Origin: Micromonospora echinospora
GTDB lineage: Bacteria > Actinomycetota > Actinomycetes > Mycobacteriales > Micromonosporaceae
NCBI RefSeq assembly: GCF_014203425.1
Contig: NZ_JACHJC010000001.1
Span: 2,170,001 to 2,234,000, forward strand
DNA: 64,000 bases
Direction: 5' to 3'
Shown here: one piece after another, positions 44,689 to 57,994 of the stretch
Numbering within the stretch: position 1 is the stretch's first letter
How the letters are laid out: every line of letters begins with the position of its first letter
Program-made: the position numbers and the translations under genes
The notes under the pieces: model-generated
Seen by the model: the letters and a program-made list of their open reading frames with translations, nothing else
Databases searched by the model: none
Told to the model about the DNA's origin: nothing

Positions 44689-45150
44689 CTAGGGGGTGGT
44701 GATGGTGATGAGGGCGCCGGGGGTGGTCTGGAGGGTGTCGGCGGCTCGGCCGGTGTTCACCGCGATGGCCACCAGGTCGGCGGAGTCGGGATAGACCACC
44801 AGGGCGCCGGGTGGTGCATCGCCGAACGTGCGGCCGCGCACCGCCTCCCGGCCGTTCACCAGCAGCCGCTGCGGCAGGCCGTCGAGCAGCGCGCCCGGCG
44901 CGGCGAGCTGGACATTGCCGAAGTGGTCGACGGTCAGCACCTCGGCGGTGAGGCGGCCCGGCTCGGCGCGGACCACCGGTTCCGGCAGCCGGACCAGCGT
45001 GCCCGGATCCACCGCCGGTCCGGCCTCGCCGAGTGGCGCGCCCAGCGCCAGCCGGGCGGCCACCGGCGCGAACACGTCCCGCCCGTGGAACGTGCGGGAG
45101 ACGAGCGGGCCGAGCCAGTCCGGGTTGGTCAGCTCCACCGCGGCGGTCAC
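44689..45150 (-). CDS. SAM hydroxide adenosyltransferase, C-terminal half (split gene)
   Basis: A 153-residue ORF equal to the C-terminal domain of DUF62/SAM hydroxide adenosyltransferases. It starts with GTG 45150 as VTAAVELTNPDWLGPLVSRT and contains the conserved FHGRD with the active-site His (H22). The GTG overlaps the TGA of the preceding ORF as GTGA. In known homologues the two halves are one ~270-residue chain with an Asp-Arg-His triad; here Asp and Arg are on the first ORF and His on the second. Either a one-base deletion broke the gene, or it is expressed as two coupled subunits. The end lies against a GGGGCC repeat. Confidence 0.85.
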   Translation of the reverse strand: MTAAVELTNPDWLGPLVSRTFHGRDVFAPVAARLALGAPLGEAGPAVDPGTLVRLPEPVVRAEPGRLTAEVLTVDHFGNVQLAAPGALLDGLPQRLLVNGREAVRGRTFGDAPPGALVVYPDSADLVAIAVNTGRAADTLQTTPGALITITTP

Positions 45151-45548
45151 CCGCCGAGCGCCTCCGCGGCCGGAACGAGGAGCCCGTTGTCCGGCCCGAC
45201 GAGCAGCCCGCCGGGCGCGGCGAGCGCGATCCCGCGGCGGGTGGTGCCGACGCCCGGGTCGACCACCGCGACGTGCACCCCCCACGGCAGGTACGGCACT
45301 GTCTGCGCGAGCACCGCAGCGCCCCGGCGGACGTCGGCGGGCGGGATCAGGTGCGTCACGTCGATCACCCGTACGGCCGGGGCGAGCCGGGCCAGCACCC
45401 CGTGGCACGCCGCCGCGAACCCGTCGGCCAGCCCGTAGTCGGTGGTCAGCGAAACACAGCTCGGACCGCCGCCCGTCGGCCGCGCGTCGTCCGGCGTCGT
45501 GCGGCCCTGGCCTCCGGCGGCCGGGGCGCGTTCGTCCGGGCCGCTCAT
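45147..45548 (-). CDS. SAM hydroxide adenosyltransferase, N-terminal half (split gene)
   Basis: A 133-residue ORF: a ~30-residue Gly/Pro-rich extension, then the DUF62 N-terminal domain with 'CVSLTTDYGLADGFAAACHG', 'IDVTHLIPPADVRRGA' and 'VVDPGVGTTRRGIALA' containing D97 and R104 of the expected triad. It ends AAEALGG and stops within GGCGGGTGACC; one extra G would restore a single frame into the next ORF. ATG 45548 overlaps the GNAT stop by four bases. Family enzymes cleave SAM to adenosine and methionine using hydroxide, at a trimer interface built from both domains. Confidence 0.85.
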   Translation of the reverse strand: MSGPDERAPAAGGQGRTTPDDARPTGGGPSCVSLTTDYGLADGFAAACHGVLARLAPAVRVIDVTHLIPPADVRRGAAVLAQTVPYLPWGVHVAVVDPGVGTTRRGIALAAPGGLLVGPDNGLLVPAAEALGG

Positions 45549-46048
45549 CGCTGGTCCGCCCCGGTCAAGTGCCGAGCCAGGCGCAGCTCGTCGTGCAGCG
45601 GGATCCCGTCCGCGCCGACGCGCGGAATGGTCGGCTTGACCGCGCGGGCACGGTCGACAGCGCCCGCGTCCACAGCGACGATGCGCAGCCCTCGGCGCTG
45701 GTAGAAGCGCAGCGCGCCCAGGTTGTCGTTCGTGGTGACCAGCCAGATCCGGTCCGCCGCGGCGGCCGTGGCCGCCTCCTCGGCGGCGGCCAGCAGCGCG
45801 GTGCCCGCACCGGCGCCCGGGGCCGAGGCGGCCAGGCTCACCACTTCCAGCCCGTCGGCGTCGACCCGGTACGCCAGCGCCCCGGCGAACGTGCCGCTGT
45901 CGTCGATAGCCACGAAGGTGGGCAGATCACGCAGGTCGTAGCGGGTGTCGTGGACCACCACGACCGGGCCACCCCACTCCCGCTCGTGCAACGCCGCCAG
46001 CGCGGCACGGTCGCCGTCGTGCGCCTGGCGTACCCGGATCGAGGCCAC
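45545..46048 (-). CDS. GNAT N-acetyltransferase, 167 residues
   Basis: GNAT protein with 'VVSLAASAPGAGAGTALLAAAEEAA' (acetyl-CoA binding loop around 74-90) and 'TTNDNLGALRFYQRRGLRIVAV', the usual late motif. GTG 46048 follows GGAGGAGA. It is the first gene of an operon with the two SAM adenosyltransferase ORFs (ATGA overlap). Substrate unknown. Confidence 0.84.
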   Translation of the reverse strand: MASIRVRQAHDGDRAALAALHEREWGGPVVVVHDTRYDLRDLPTFVAIDDSGTFAGALAYRVDADGLEVVSLAASAPGAGAGTALLAAAEEAATAAAADRIWLVTTNDNLGALRFYQRRGLRIVAVDAGAVDRARAVKPTIPRVGADGIPLHDELRLARHLTGADQR

Positions 46049-46101
46049 CTGCTCTCCTCCCCGCTCACGTCCGGCACACCCTAACCGGGACAGCCGGGCG
46101 G

Positions 46102-50877
<4,776 letters not shown>

Positions 50878-50972
50878 GACCCCATCCTGCCGCGCCGGTG
50901 TGACATCCGGCCGATCGCCGGAGCGTTCTGTCCCGGCGGCGGCGCTCAGGAAAGGAAATGGGAGGTTGTTCC

Positions 50973-50989
50973 GTTAAGTCTTACTTAAC
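50973..50989. promoter_or_regulatory. GTTAAGT-N3-ACTTAAC palindrome in AT-rich divergent region
   Basis: Perfect 7-bp arms GTTAAGT and ACTTAAC with spacer CTT. The ~60 bases around it (50965-51028) are the most AT-rich in the window and include TTGCTT and CATAAAGT, promoter-like elements. It separates lhr (minus) from the 106-residue protein gene (plus) and is a good operator candidate. Confidence 0.55.
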
Positions 50990-51054
50990 TGGTTGCTTGT
51001 GCACTGCAACATAAAGTAACTTCACTCGCGATGCGGCATGGGCTGGAGGCGTTG

Positions 51055-51375
51055 ATGACCGTCGAGGAACGAGGCTTCGGGCCCGGCACCGACCTGCTCC
51101 TCCGTCAGGTCGACGGCCGGCTGGCCGCGCTCCGCGCCGGGCTGCGCGGTCCCGACCTCGAACTGGCCGAGGATCTGGCCCGGCGACTGCGCGAGATGAT
51201 CCTCGCCACCGCCCGTTCCAGCGCTGCCGACCGGGCGCGCGTCCGCGCCGCTGTGCACTACTTCGTCCAGCGCCGGGAGAGCCGGGACGCCCGGCTGCCG
51301 CTGCGGTCGCTCGCCGTCGCCCAGCGCGCCGTCGACCGGGCCGCCCGCCAGTTGGACTCCACCACCCTGTCCTGA
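51055..51375 (+). CDS. Hypothetical helical protein, 106 residues
   Basis: No family recognised. Starts MTVEERGFGPGTDLLLRQVD and is predicted all-helical, rich in Arg, Ala and Leu, ending 'QLDSTTLS'. ATG 51055 is chosen because GGAGG lies 5 bases upstream; ATG 51031 is in frame but lacks a site. Strong base charge and compact helices could suit a DNA-binding or structural role, but nothing specific is visible. The AT-rich regulatory region upstream with a palindrome suggests tight control. Confidence 0.7.
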   Translation: MTVEERGFGPGTDLLLRQVDGRLAALRAGLRGPDLELAEDLARRLREMILATARSSAADRARVRAAVHYFVQRRESRDARLPLRSLAVAQRAVDRAARQLDSTTLS

Positions 51376-51782
51376 CCGACCCGCCGGACCCACCCGACCC
51401 ACCCGGCCCGCCCGGCGGCCGAACCGCGGGAAGGGCCGGTGCGGGTGGCCGCACCCGGCCGTTGCGGCCCGGCCCGCTCCTGCCCCCCGCTGCCCCGCCT
51501 CCGTCAGCGCAGTTCGGCCACCCCAACCTCCTCCCCACCCACCGACCCACTTCCGCGGTGATCAAGGAGTTTGGGTGGTGCGGGGTGCTGTCTCCGGACA
51601 CAAACTCCTTGATCGCCGCGAGAAGTGCGGGGTCGACGGCCGCCTCCGGCGGCGTGGTGGGAGGTGGGGGTGGGGGGAAGGGTGGCTTTTGGGGAAACGG
51701 GCGCGGTTAGGGGTGTTTGTGGCGTCTGATCGGTTGTGTCCCAGCGTGTTCCGGCGCGCTGTCACCTCGACCGGGAGTACGC
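51376..51782. other. Intergenic region with GATC-ended palindrome
   Basis: About 400 bases between the 106-residue gene and the Mrp operon. Pro/Gly-coding-like GC sequence with no convincing gene; it holds the inverted repeat described separately (51551-51619) and G-rich runs (51661-51690) on the plus strand. The Mrp operon promoter should lie near the end, but I see no clear hexamers. Confidence 0.5.
51551..51619. repeat. GATC-ended inverted repeat, third type
   Basis: GATCAAGGAGTTT (51560-51572) and AAACTCCTTGATC (51602-51614) are perfect 13-bp arms with a 29-base loop; flanking CGCGG/CCGCG extends the pairing to about 18 bp with one mismatch. Confidence 0.75.
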
Positions 51783-54617
51783 GTGCTCGTCCTGCTGATC
51801 GTGCACCTGGTGGCGGCGCTGCTCGCCCCGCTGCTGGTCCGCCGGTGGGGTCCGCGCGCCTGCCTGCTGCTCGCGCTCGCGCCGGCCGCCACAGCGGTCT
51901 GGGCGGCGGCCCACACCGGGGCGATACGCGACGGCGGCGCAGTGGTCGAGACGTACCCCTGGATCTCGCAGCTTCAGCTCGACGTGGCGCTGCGGGTCAC
52001 CACGCTGTCCTGGCTGATGCTGCTGCTGGTCGGCGGCGTCGGCGCGCTGGTGCTGGTCTACTCCGCCCGCTACTTCCCGCCCGGATCGGTCGGGCTGGCC
52101 CGGTTCGCCGCTGTCATGGTCGCCTTCGCCGGGGCGATGCTCGGCCTCGTCATCTCCGACGACCTGCTGCTGCTCTACGTCTTCTGGGAACTGACCACGG
52201 TCTTCTCGTACCTGCTGATCGGGCACAGCACCGAGCGCCGGTCCAGCCGGTGGGCCGCCGCCCAGGCGCTCACCGTGACCACGCTGGGCGGCCTGGCCAT
52301 GCTCGTCGGGTTCCTGATGCTCGGCCACCACGCGGGCGGCTACCGCTGGTCGTCGGTGGCGTCCGCGCCACTGCCCGGCGGCGGGTACCTGGCGCTGGCG
52401 GTGCTGCTCATCCTCGCCGGGGCGCTGGCGAAGTCGGCGGTGTTCCCGTTCAACGCGTGGCTGCCGGTGGCGATGGCCGCGCCGACACCGGTCAGCGCGT
52501 ACCTGCACGCGGCGGCGATGGTGAAGGCCGGCATCTTCCTCATCGGACTGCTCGGCCCGGCGCTCGCCGCGGCCGGACCGTGGCGGCCGGTCACCGTCGT
52601 CGCCGGACTGGTCTCGCTGGTGCTGGGCGGCTGGGCGGCGCTGCGGCAGACCGACCTGAAGCTGCTGCTGGCGTACGGGACGGTCAGCCAGCTCGGCCTG
52701 CTCGCCGTGGTGTTCGGGGCGGGCACCGCGAAGGCCGCCCTGGCCGGCGTGGCGATGCTGGCGGCGCACGCACTGTTCAAGGCGGCGCTGTTCCTGGTCG
52801 TCGGCATCCTCGACCACGAGGCGGGTACCCGCGACCTGCGGGACCTGTCCGGTGTGGGACGGGCCGCGCCGGTGCTGGCCACTGTCGCGACGCTCGCCGC
52901 CGCCTCGATGGCCGGCGTGCCGCCGCTGCTCGGGTTCGTGGCCAAGGAGTCGGTGCTCGCCGCGTTCACCGGCGACCCGCTCGTGCTCGTCGTGCTGGTG
53001 GCGGGCAGCGCGCTCACCGTCGCGTACAGCATCAGGTTCGTCTGGGGCGCGTTCGGCACCCGGCCCGGCGTCGCCGACACGGCTGTGGACCGGCCGCCCG
53101 CCGCGATGCTCGTACCCCCGGCGTTGCTCGCCGTGGCCGGGCTCGCCGCCGGCCCGGCCGCCGGGTGGCTCAGCGGCCTGTTCGAGCCGTACGCGGAGCT
53201 GTTCGGACCGGTCGAGGAGCACCTGGCGCTCTGGCACGGGCCGACAGTGGCGCTCGGCCTCTCCGCCCTCGTGCTGGCCGGCGGCGCGGTGCTGCACCTG
53301 GTCCGCGGCCCGCTCGCGCCCGCGCTGGCGCGGCTGCGCTCGCCGGTGAGCGGCAACCAGGGGTACGAGTGGGTGACGCACGGCTTCGACCGGCTCGCCA
53401 TCGAGGTCACCGGCGCCACCCAGCGCGGTTCGCTGCCGCAGTACCTCGGCACGGTGCTGCTCGCGCTGGTGTTCGTGCCCGGCGGGGCGATGCTCGCCAC
53501 CGCGCCGTGGCGGGTCGAGCTGGCGGCCTGGGACAACCCGGCCCAGCTCGTGGTCTGCGTGGTGATCGCGGTCGCCGCGCTGCTCGCGGTCGGCGCGCGT
53601 CGCCGGCTCACCGCGATGCTGCTGGTCGGGGTCACCGGCTACGGCACCGCGATGATGTTCGTCCTGTACGGCGCGCCGGACGTGGCGCTCACCCAGTTCC
53701 TGGTGGAGACCGCCACGATCGCCGTGTTCGTGCTGGTGCTGCGCCGGCTGCCGGAACGCTTCTCGGCCCGTCCGCTGCGCCGCAGCCGCTGGGTGCGGCG
53801 CGGCATCGGGATCGCCGCCGGTGTGGTGATGGCCGGCCTGGCGCTGACCGCGGCCGGGGCCCGCCGAGCACCGTCGATCTCCGCCGACTTCCCGCAGCTC
53901 GCCGTCGTCGAGGGGTACGGCCGCAACGTCGTCAACGTGACCCTGGTGGACATCCGGGCCTGGGACACCATGGGGGAGATCTCGGTGCTCGTGGTGACCG
54001 CGACCGGCGTGGCCAGCCTGATCTACGAGCGTTCCCGCACCGGGCCGCGTCCCCGCCGTCCCCGGCCGGTCGCCCTGCGCGCCGGTGACCGGCGCACGGT
54101 GTGGCTGCGCGGCGGGCAGACGCTGCCGGAGCGGCGCCGCTCGATCGTGTTCGAGGTGGTCACCCGGCTGATCTTCCACACCGTACTGATCTTCTCGCTG
54201 TTCCTGCTCTTCTCCGGGCACAACGCCCCCGGCGGCGGTTTCGCCGGCGGGCTGGTGGCGGGCCTCGCGCTGGCGCTGCGCTATCTGGCCGGCGGCCGGT
54301 ACGAGCTGGCCGAGGCGGCGCCGGTCGGGGCCGGCACCGTGCTCGGCGCGGGTCTGGGCATCTCGGTCGGCACGGGAGTGCTCGGCCTGGCGCTGACCGG
54401 CGAGGTGCTGCAGAGCGTCAAGGTCGGCCTGTGGCTGCCGGTGATCGGCGACTTCTACCTGGTCACGTCGCTCTTCTTCGACATCGGCGTCTACCTGGTG
54501 GTGGTCGGGCTGCTGCTGGACATCCTGCGCAGCCTGGGCGCCGAGGTGGACCGGCACGTGGAGGCCGCCGGTGAGGCGGGACGCGGGCTGGTCGTCCAGC
54601 GGGACGGCCCGACATGA
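51783..54617 (+). CDS. mrpA: Mrp-type Na+/H+ antiporter subunit A, fused with subunit B
   Basis: Largest subunit of the Mrp/Mnh multi-subunit antiporter, related to complex I NuoL. The ~944-residue protein has the NuoL-like proton channel core ('LVYSARYFPP', 'ELTTVFSYLLIGH', 'FPFNAWLPVAMAAPTPVSAY' with the conserved Lys/His region), a DUF4040/MbhE part, and a C-terminal MnhB domain ('FHTVLIFSLFLLFSGHNAPG', then GGGFAGGLVAG). A-B fusion is known in Actinobacteria. GTG 51783 is taken as start; a longer frame to 51717 is not supported. Next gene overlaps by four bases. Confidence 0.93.
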   Translation: MLVLLIVHLVAALLAPLLVRRWGPRACLLLALAPAATAVWAAAHTGAIRDGGAVVETYPWISQLQLDVALRVTTLSWLMLLLVGGVGALVLVYSARYFPPGSVGLARFAAVMVAFAGAMLGLVISDDLLLLYVFWELTTVFSYLLIGHSTERRSSRWAAAQALTVTTLGGLAMLVGFLMLGHHAGGYRWSSVASAPLPGGGYLALAVLLILAGALAKSAVFPFNAWLPVAMAAPTPVSAYLHAAAMVKAGIFLIGLLGPALAAAGPWRPVTVVAGLVSLVLGGWAALRQTDLKLLLAYGTVSQLGLLAVVFGAGTAKAALAGVAMLAAHALFKAALFLVVGILDHEAGTRDLRDLSGVGRAAPVLATVATLAAASMAGVPPLLGFVAKESVLAAFTGDPLVLVVLVAGSALTVAYSIRFVWGAFGTRPGVADTAVDRPPAAMLVPPALLAVAGLAAGPAAGWLSGLFEPYAELFGPVEEHLALWHGPTVALGLSALVLAGGAVLHLVRGPLAPALARLRSPVSGNQGYEWVTHGFDRLAIEVTGATQRGSLPQYLGTVLLALVFVPGGAMLATAPWRVELAAWDNPAQLVVCVVIAVAALLAVGARRRLTAMLLVGVTGYGTAMMFVLYGAPDVALTQFLVETATIAVFVLVLRRLPERFSARPLRRSRWVRRGIGIAAGVVMAGLALTAAGARRAPSISADFPQLAVVEGYGRNVVNVTLVDIRAWDTMGEISVLVVTATGVASLIYERSRTGPRPRRPRPVALRAGDRRTVWLRGGQTLPERRRSIVFEVVTRLIFHTVLIFSLFLLFSGHNAPGGGFAGGLVAGLALALRYLAGGRYELAEAAPVGAGTVLGAGLGISVGTGVLGLALTGEVLQSVKVGLWLPVIGDFYLVTSLFFDIGVYLVVVGLLLDILRSLGAEVDRHVEAAGEAGRGLVVQRDGPT

Positions 54618-55093
54618 GCAGGGGCGCGGCCGCGCCGACGATGGTGCTGGTGCTGGCGGTCGGGGTGCTCGTCGCCGCCGGTGTCACGCTGCTGCTGGAA
54701 CGCAGCCTGACCCGGATCCTGCTCGGCATCATCATGCTCGGCAACGGCGTGAACCTGCTCATCCTGCTCGGCGGGCGGTCCGGCGCGGCCCCGATCGTGG
54801 ATTCCACGTCAAAGGGCGAGATGAGCGACGCGCTGCCCCAGGCCATGGTGCTCACCGCAGTGGTGATCACGTTCGGGTTGACCGCGTTCCTGCTCGCTGT
54901 CGCGTACCGCAGTTGGTTCACCAGCGGCGACGACGAGGTGCAGGACGACCTGGAGGACCGGCAGATCGTCCGGCTCGCCGAGAGCAACGAGGTGTCCACG
55001 GCGGACCACGGCGGCGAGGGCCCGGACGACGACCCGGAGCAGGTGGATCCGGAGCCGGCCCGCCGGCGGTTGCGCCGGGACGGTGACGCATGA
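54614..55093 (+). CDS. mrpC: Mrp antiporter subunit C
   Basis: NuoK-like subunit with three membrane segments; 'LTRILLGIIMLGNGVNLLIL' is the hallmark, and Glu in 'LLLERSLTR' the conserved membrane carboxylate. The 159 residues include an acidic polar C-terminal tail of about 45 residues ('DDDPEQVDPEPARRRLRRD'), longer than in Bacillus. ATG overlaps mrpA; the stop overlaps mrpD, both as ATGA. Confidence 0.95.
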   Translation: MSRGAAAPTMVLVLAVGVLVAAGVTLLLERSLTRILLGIIMLGNGVNLLILLGGRSGAAPIVDSTSKGEMSDALPQAMVLTAVVITFGLTAFLLAVAYRSWFTSGDDEVQDDLEDRQIVRLAESNEVSTADHGGEGPDDDPEQVDPEPARRRLRRDGDA

Positions 55094-56595
55094 GCGCCCT
55101 GGTGCCGCTGCCGGTGGTGGTGCCGCTGCTCGGCGCGGCGCTCACCCTCCTGCTGTCCGGGCAGCCCCGGTTGCAGCGGTCGGTGAGCGTGCTCTGCCTG
55201 GGCAGCGTCCTGGTGGTCGCGGCGGTGCTGCTGGTCGAGGCGTACCGGTTCGGGCCGGTGGTGGTGCAGGTGGGCGGCTGGCCGGCGCCGGTGGGCATCG
55301 TGCTGGTGGCCGACCAGCTGGCGGCGCTGATGGTGTTGGTCTCCTCGGCGGTGACGCTGTGCGTGCTGCTCTACTCGATCGGCCAGGGCCGGGGGGAGAC
55401 CGGCGAGACCGCGCCGGTCAGCATCTACCACCCCACGTACCTGGTGCTCACCGCGGGCGTGACGAACGCCTTCCTGGCCGGGGACCTGTTCAACCTCTTC
55501 GTCGGCTTCGAGATCCTGCTCGCCGCGAGCTTCGTGCTGATCACGCTGGGCGGCACCGAGGTGCGGCTGCGTACCGGGTCGACGTACGTGGTGGTCAGCG
55601 TCCTGTCGTCGCTGCTGTTCCTGTCCGCGGTGGGCCTTGTGTACGCGGCCACCGGCACGCTGAACATGGCGCAGCTCGCCGGCCGGCTGGACGCGCTGCC
55701 GTCGGGCGTACGCCTGACCCTGCAACTGATGCTGCTGCTCGCGTTCGGGATCAAGGCGGCGGTGTTCCCGCTGTCGGCGTGGTTGCCGGACAGCTACCCG
55801 ACCGCGCCGGCGCCGGTGACAGCGGTCTTCGCGGGCCTGCTCACCAAGGTCGGCGTGTACGCGATCATCCGCACCGAGACGCTGCTGTTCCCCGGCGGCC
55901 AGGTCGCCGGCCTGCTGATGGTGGTGGCCGGCCTGACCATGGTGGTCGGCATCCTCGGCGCGGTGGCCCAGTCGGACCTGAAGCGGCTGCTCTCCTTCAC
56001 GCTGGTCAGCCACATCGGCTACATGATCTTCGGGGTGGCGCTGAGCAGCGTCGCCGGACTGTCCGGGGCGATCTTCTACGTGGTGCACCACATCACCATC
56101 CAGACCACGCTGTTCCTGGTCGCCGGCCTGGTCGAGGAGCGCGCGGGCAGCACCGACCTGCGCCGCATCGGCGGGCTGGCGCGGATCGCCCCGATGCTCG
56201 GCGTGCTCTTCTTCGTCCCGGCGATGAACCTCGCGGGCATCCCGCCGTTCTCCGGCTTCCTCGGCAAGCTCGGCCTGCTCCAGGCCGGGGTGGCGGCGGG
56301 CGGGACGCTGCCCGCCGTGCTCGTCGGGGCCGGCACGCTGACCAGCCTGCTCACCCTCTACGCCGCCTCCCGGGTGTGGAACATCGCGTTCTGGCGTGAG
56401 CCCCGGCTGGCCTCCACCACCGCGCCGCCCCGGCTGCCCGCCCTGATGGTCGGCGCCACCACCGCCCTGGTCGCGCTCGGTGTGCTGTTCACGCTGGCGG
56501 CCGGGCCGCTGTTCCAGGTCACCGCGGACGCGGCCGCCGACCTGCGCGAACGCACCCCGTACGTGCGGGCGGTCCTGCCCCAGGACGTGCCGTGA
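55090..56595 (+). CDS. mrpD: Mrp antiporter subunit D
   Basis: NuoN/M-like proton-pumping subunit of 501 residues with about 14 transmembrane segments; 'FKAAVFPLSAWLPDSYPTAP'-like segment (here IKAAVFPLSAWLPDSYPTAP), 'QSDLKRLLSFTLVSHIGYMI' and 'YVVHHITIQTTLFL' carry the conserved Lys/His residues. It overlaps both neighbours by four bases. Confidence 0.95.
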   Translation: MSALVPLPVVVPLLGAALTLLLSGQPRLQRSVSVLCLGSVLVVAAVLLVEAYRFGPVVVQVGGWPAPVGIVLVADQLAALMVLVSSAVTLCVLLYSIGQGRGETGETAPVSIYHPTYLVLTAGVTNAFLAGDLFNLFVGFEILLAASFVLITLGGTEVRLRTGSTYVVVSVLSSLLFLSAVGLVYAATGTLNMAQLAGRLDALPSGVRLTLQLMLLLAFGIKAAVFPLSAWLPDSYPTAPAPVTAVFAGLLTKVGVYAIIRTETLLFPGGQVAGLLMVVAGLTMVVGILGAVAQSDLKRLLSFTLVSHIGYMIFGVALSSVAGLSGAIFYVVHHITIQTTLFLVAGLVEERAGSTDLRRIGGLARIAPMLGVLFFVPAMNLAGIPPFSGFLGKLGLLQAGVAAGGTLPAVLVGAGTLTSLLTLYAASRVWNIAFWREPRLASTTAPPRLPALMVGATTALVALGVLFTLAAGPLFQVTADAAADLRERTPYVRAVLPQDVP

Positions 56596-57239
56596 CCGAC
56601 GACCTGCCCCCGGGCCGGGGCGCGACCGGCGAGCCGGAGGGCGTACCCCGGGCCGTGCCCGAGCCGGACGGGCCGATGCCGGTGGTGGGCCGGGGTGGGC
56701 GGCGCCGCGACCAGGCGCTCGCGCTCGGCTGGCTCGTCGTCGCCTGGATGCTGCTGTGGGGCGACGTGTCCTGGGGCAACCTGATCGCCGGGCTGGTGGT
56801 CGGCGTGGCCGTACTGGTGTTCTTCCCGCTGCCGCCGGTCACCTTCGGCGGCCGGTTCCGCCCCCGCGCGCTGCTGGTCTTCCTGACCACCTTCATCGCG
56901 GAGCTGGTGAGCGCCAGCCTGCACGTCGCCGCCGTGGCGCTGCGCTTCGGCTACCGCCCGCGCGGCGCGATCATCGCGGTGCCGCTGCGCGTGCGCACCG
57001 ACCTCAACCTGGCGCTCACCGCCGAGGTGATCTCGCTGGTGCCGGGCACCCTGATCCTCGACGTCGACCGGGTCGAGGGCGTGCTCTTCGTGCACGTGCT
57101 CGACGTGCGCGGCCCCCAGGACGTGAGCGACAGCCGGGAGCGTGTGCTCGCCGTCGAACGGCGCATCGTCCGCGCCATCGGATCTCCCACCGAGGTACGT
57201 CAGCTCGACCTCGAACCCGTCGAACGGAGGAACCCGTGA
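56592..57239 (+). CDS. mrpE: Mrp antiporter subunit E
   Basis: Small subunit of the Mrp complex, 215 residues. It begins with a ~45-residue Pro/Gly-rich cytoplasmic stretch, then two transmembrane segments, then the MNHE domain ('LTAEVISLVPGTLILDVD', 'LFVHVLD'). Overlaps mrpD as GTGA at the start and mrpF at the end. Confidence 0.93.
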   Translation: MTDDLPPGRGATGEPEGVPRAVPEPDGPMPVVGRGGRRRDQALALGWLVVAWMLLWGDVSWGNLIAGLVVGVAVLVFFPLPPVTFGGRFRPRALLVFLTTFIAELVSASLHVAAVALRFGYRPRGAIIAVPLRVRTDLNLALTAEVISLVPGTLILDVDRVEGVLFVHVLDVRGPQDVSDSRERVLAVERRIVRAIGSPTEVRQLDLEPVERRNP

Positions 57240-57499
57240 CCGTCCTGCTCGCCGTCGCGCTCACCGTGCTGCTCTCGGCCACCGCGCTGCTCGCCCTGGC
57301 CCGCATCTACCGCGGCCCGTCCCTGCTCGACCGGGTCGTCGCCGCCGACCTGCTGCTGTCGGCGATGCTCGCCGCGGTGGGGGCGGAGGCCGCCGTCAAC
57401 CGGCACGCCACCACGCTGCCCGTGCTCGTGGTGCTGTCCCTGCTCGGCTTCGTCGGTTCGGTCTCGCTGGTGCGCTTCGCGGTCCGGGCCGAATCATGA
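57236..57499 (+). CDS. mrpF: Mrp antiporter subunit F
   Basis: An 87-residue three-helix subunit with the signature 'ARIYRGPSLLDRVVAADLL'. GTG 57236 overlaps the mrpE stop (GTGA) and has CGGAGG upstream. Stop overlaps mrpG as ATGA. Confidence 0.95.
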   Translation: MTVLLAVALTVLLSATALLALARIYRGPSLLDRVVAADLLLSAMLAAVGAEAAVNRHATTLPVLVVLSLLGFVGSVSLVRFAVRAES

Positions 57500-57831
57500 G
57501 CGTTGCTGCCGTGACGGACTGGGCGGGTGGTGTGCTGCTGCTGGCCGGCGCCGTGCTGGGGCTGGTCGCCGGCATCGGGCTGGTCCGCTTCCCGGACGTG
57601 CTGGACCGGATGCACACGGCCACCAAGCCGCAGGTGCTCGGCGTCCTACTGCTCCTGGCCGGGCTGGCGTTGCGCCTGCGTACCCCCTCGGACCTGGGCA
57701 TGCTGGTCCTGGTGGCGATCTTCCAGCTCTCCACCGCGCCGGTCGCCGCGCAGATGATCGGGCGGGCGGCCTACCGGTCCGGCCGGGTCGACCGGAGCCT
57801 GCTGGACGTGGACGAGCTGGCCGGGCGGTGA
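57496..57831 (+). CDS. mrpG: Mrp antiporter subunit G
   Basis: A 111-residue subunit with 'IGLVRFPDVLDRMHTATKPQ', the MnhG/PhaG signature, and three transmembrane helices. Last gene of the Mrp operon; a CTGGGGG/CCCCCAG hairpin follows. Confidence 0.95.
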   Translation: MSVAAVTDWAGGVLLLAGAVLGLVAGIGLVRFPDVLDRMHTATKPQVLGVLLLLAGLALRLRTPSDLGMLVLVAIFQLSTAPVAAQMIGRAAYRSGRVDRSLLDVDELAGR

Positions 57832-57838
57832 ACTGGAC

Positions 57839-57864
57839 CTGGGGGAGGGTTCCCGGCACCCCCA
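57839..57864 (+). terminator. Hairpin terminator after the Mrp operon
   Basis: CTGGGGG (57839-57845) pairs with CCCCCAG (57858-57864) over 7 bp, 8 bases after the mrpG stop. A short stem, so termination may be partial. Confidence 0.5.
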
Positions 57865-57886
57865 GCGGACGTCCAGCGGGTACCGA

Positions 57887-57994
57887 TAAAATGGACCGCA
57901 TGATCGACTCTTCTGCCCCGGAGGGCAGCAGTAGCCGGCCGGGTCGTACCCGGCGATTTCCCTCCCCGACGACCCCGGGAGCCCTGAACCTCCC
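57887..57994 (+). promoter_or_regulatory. Promoter and structured leader of the DUF21/CBS genes
   Basis: TAAAAT at 57887-57892 is a strong -10. The ~95-base leader then forms two perfect hairpins, CTGCCC/GGGCAG (about 57917-57933) and GCCGGGT/ACCCGGC (about 57942-57958 or so), and a final GGGAG/CTCCC stem covering the start region. There is no ribosome binding site before the GTG at 57995. It may be a regulatory RNA, but I do not recognise a known class. Confidence 0.5.

Noticed and set aside
51717..51782. Upstream start of mrpA at 51717
   Set aside because: The added N-terminus is not hydrophobic in the family pattern and has no ribosome binding site; GTG 51783 begins at the expected first membrane helix.
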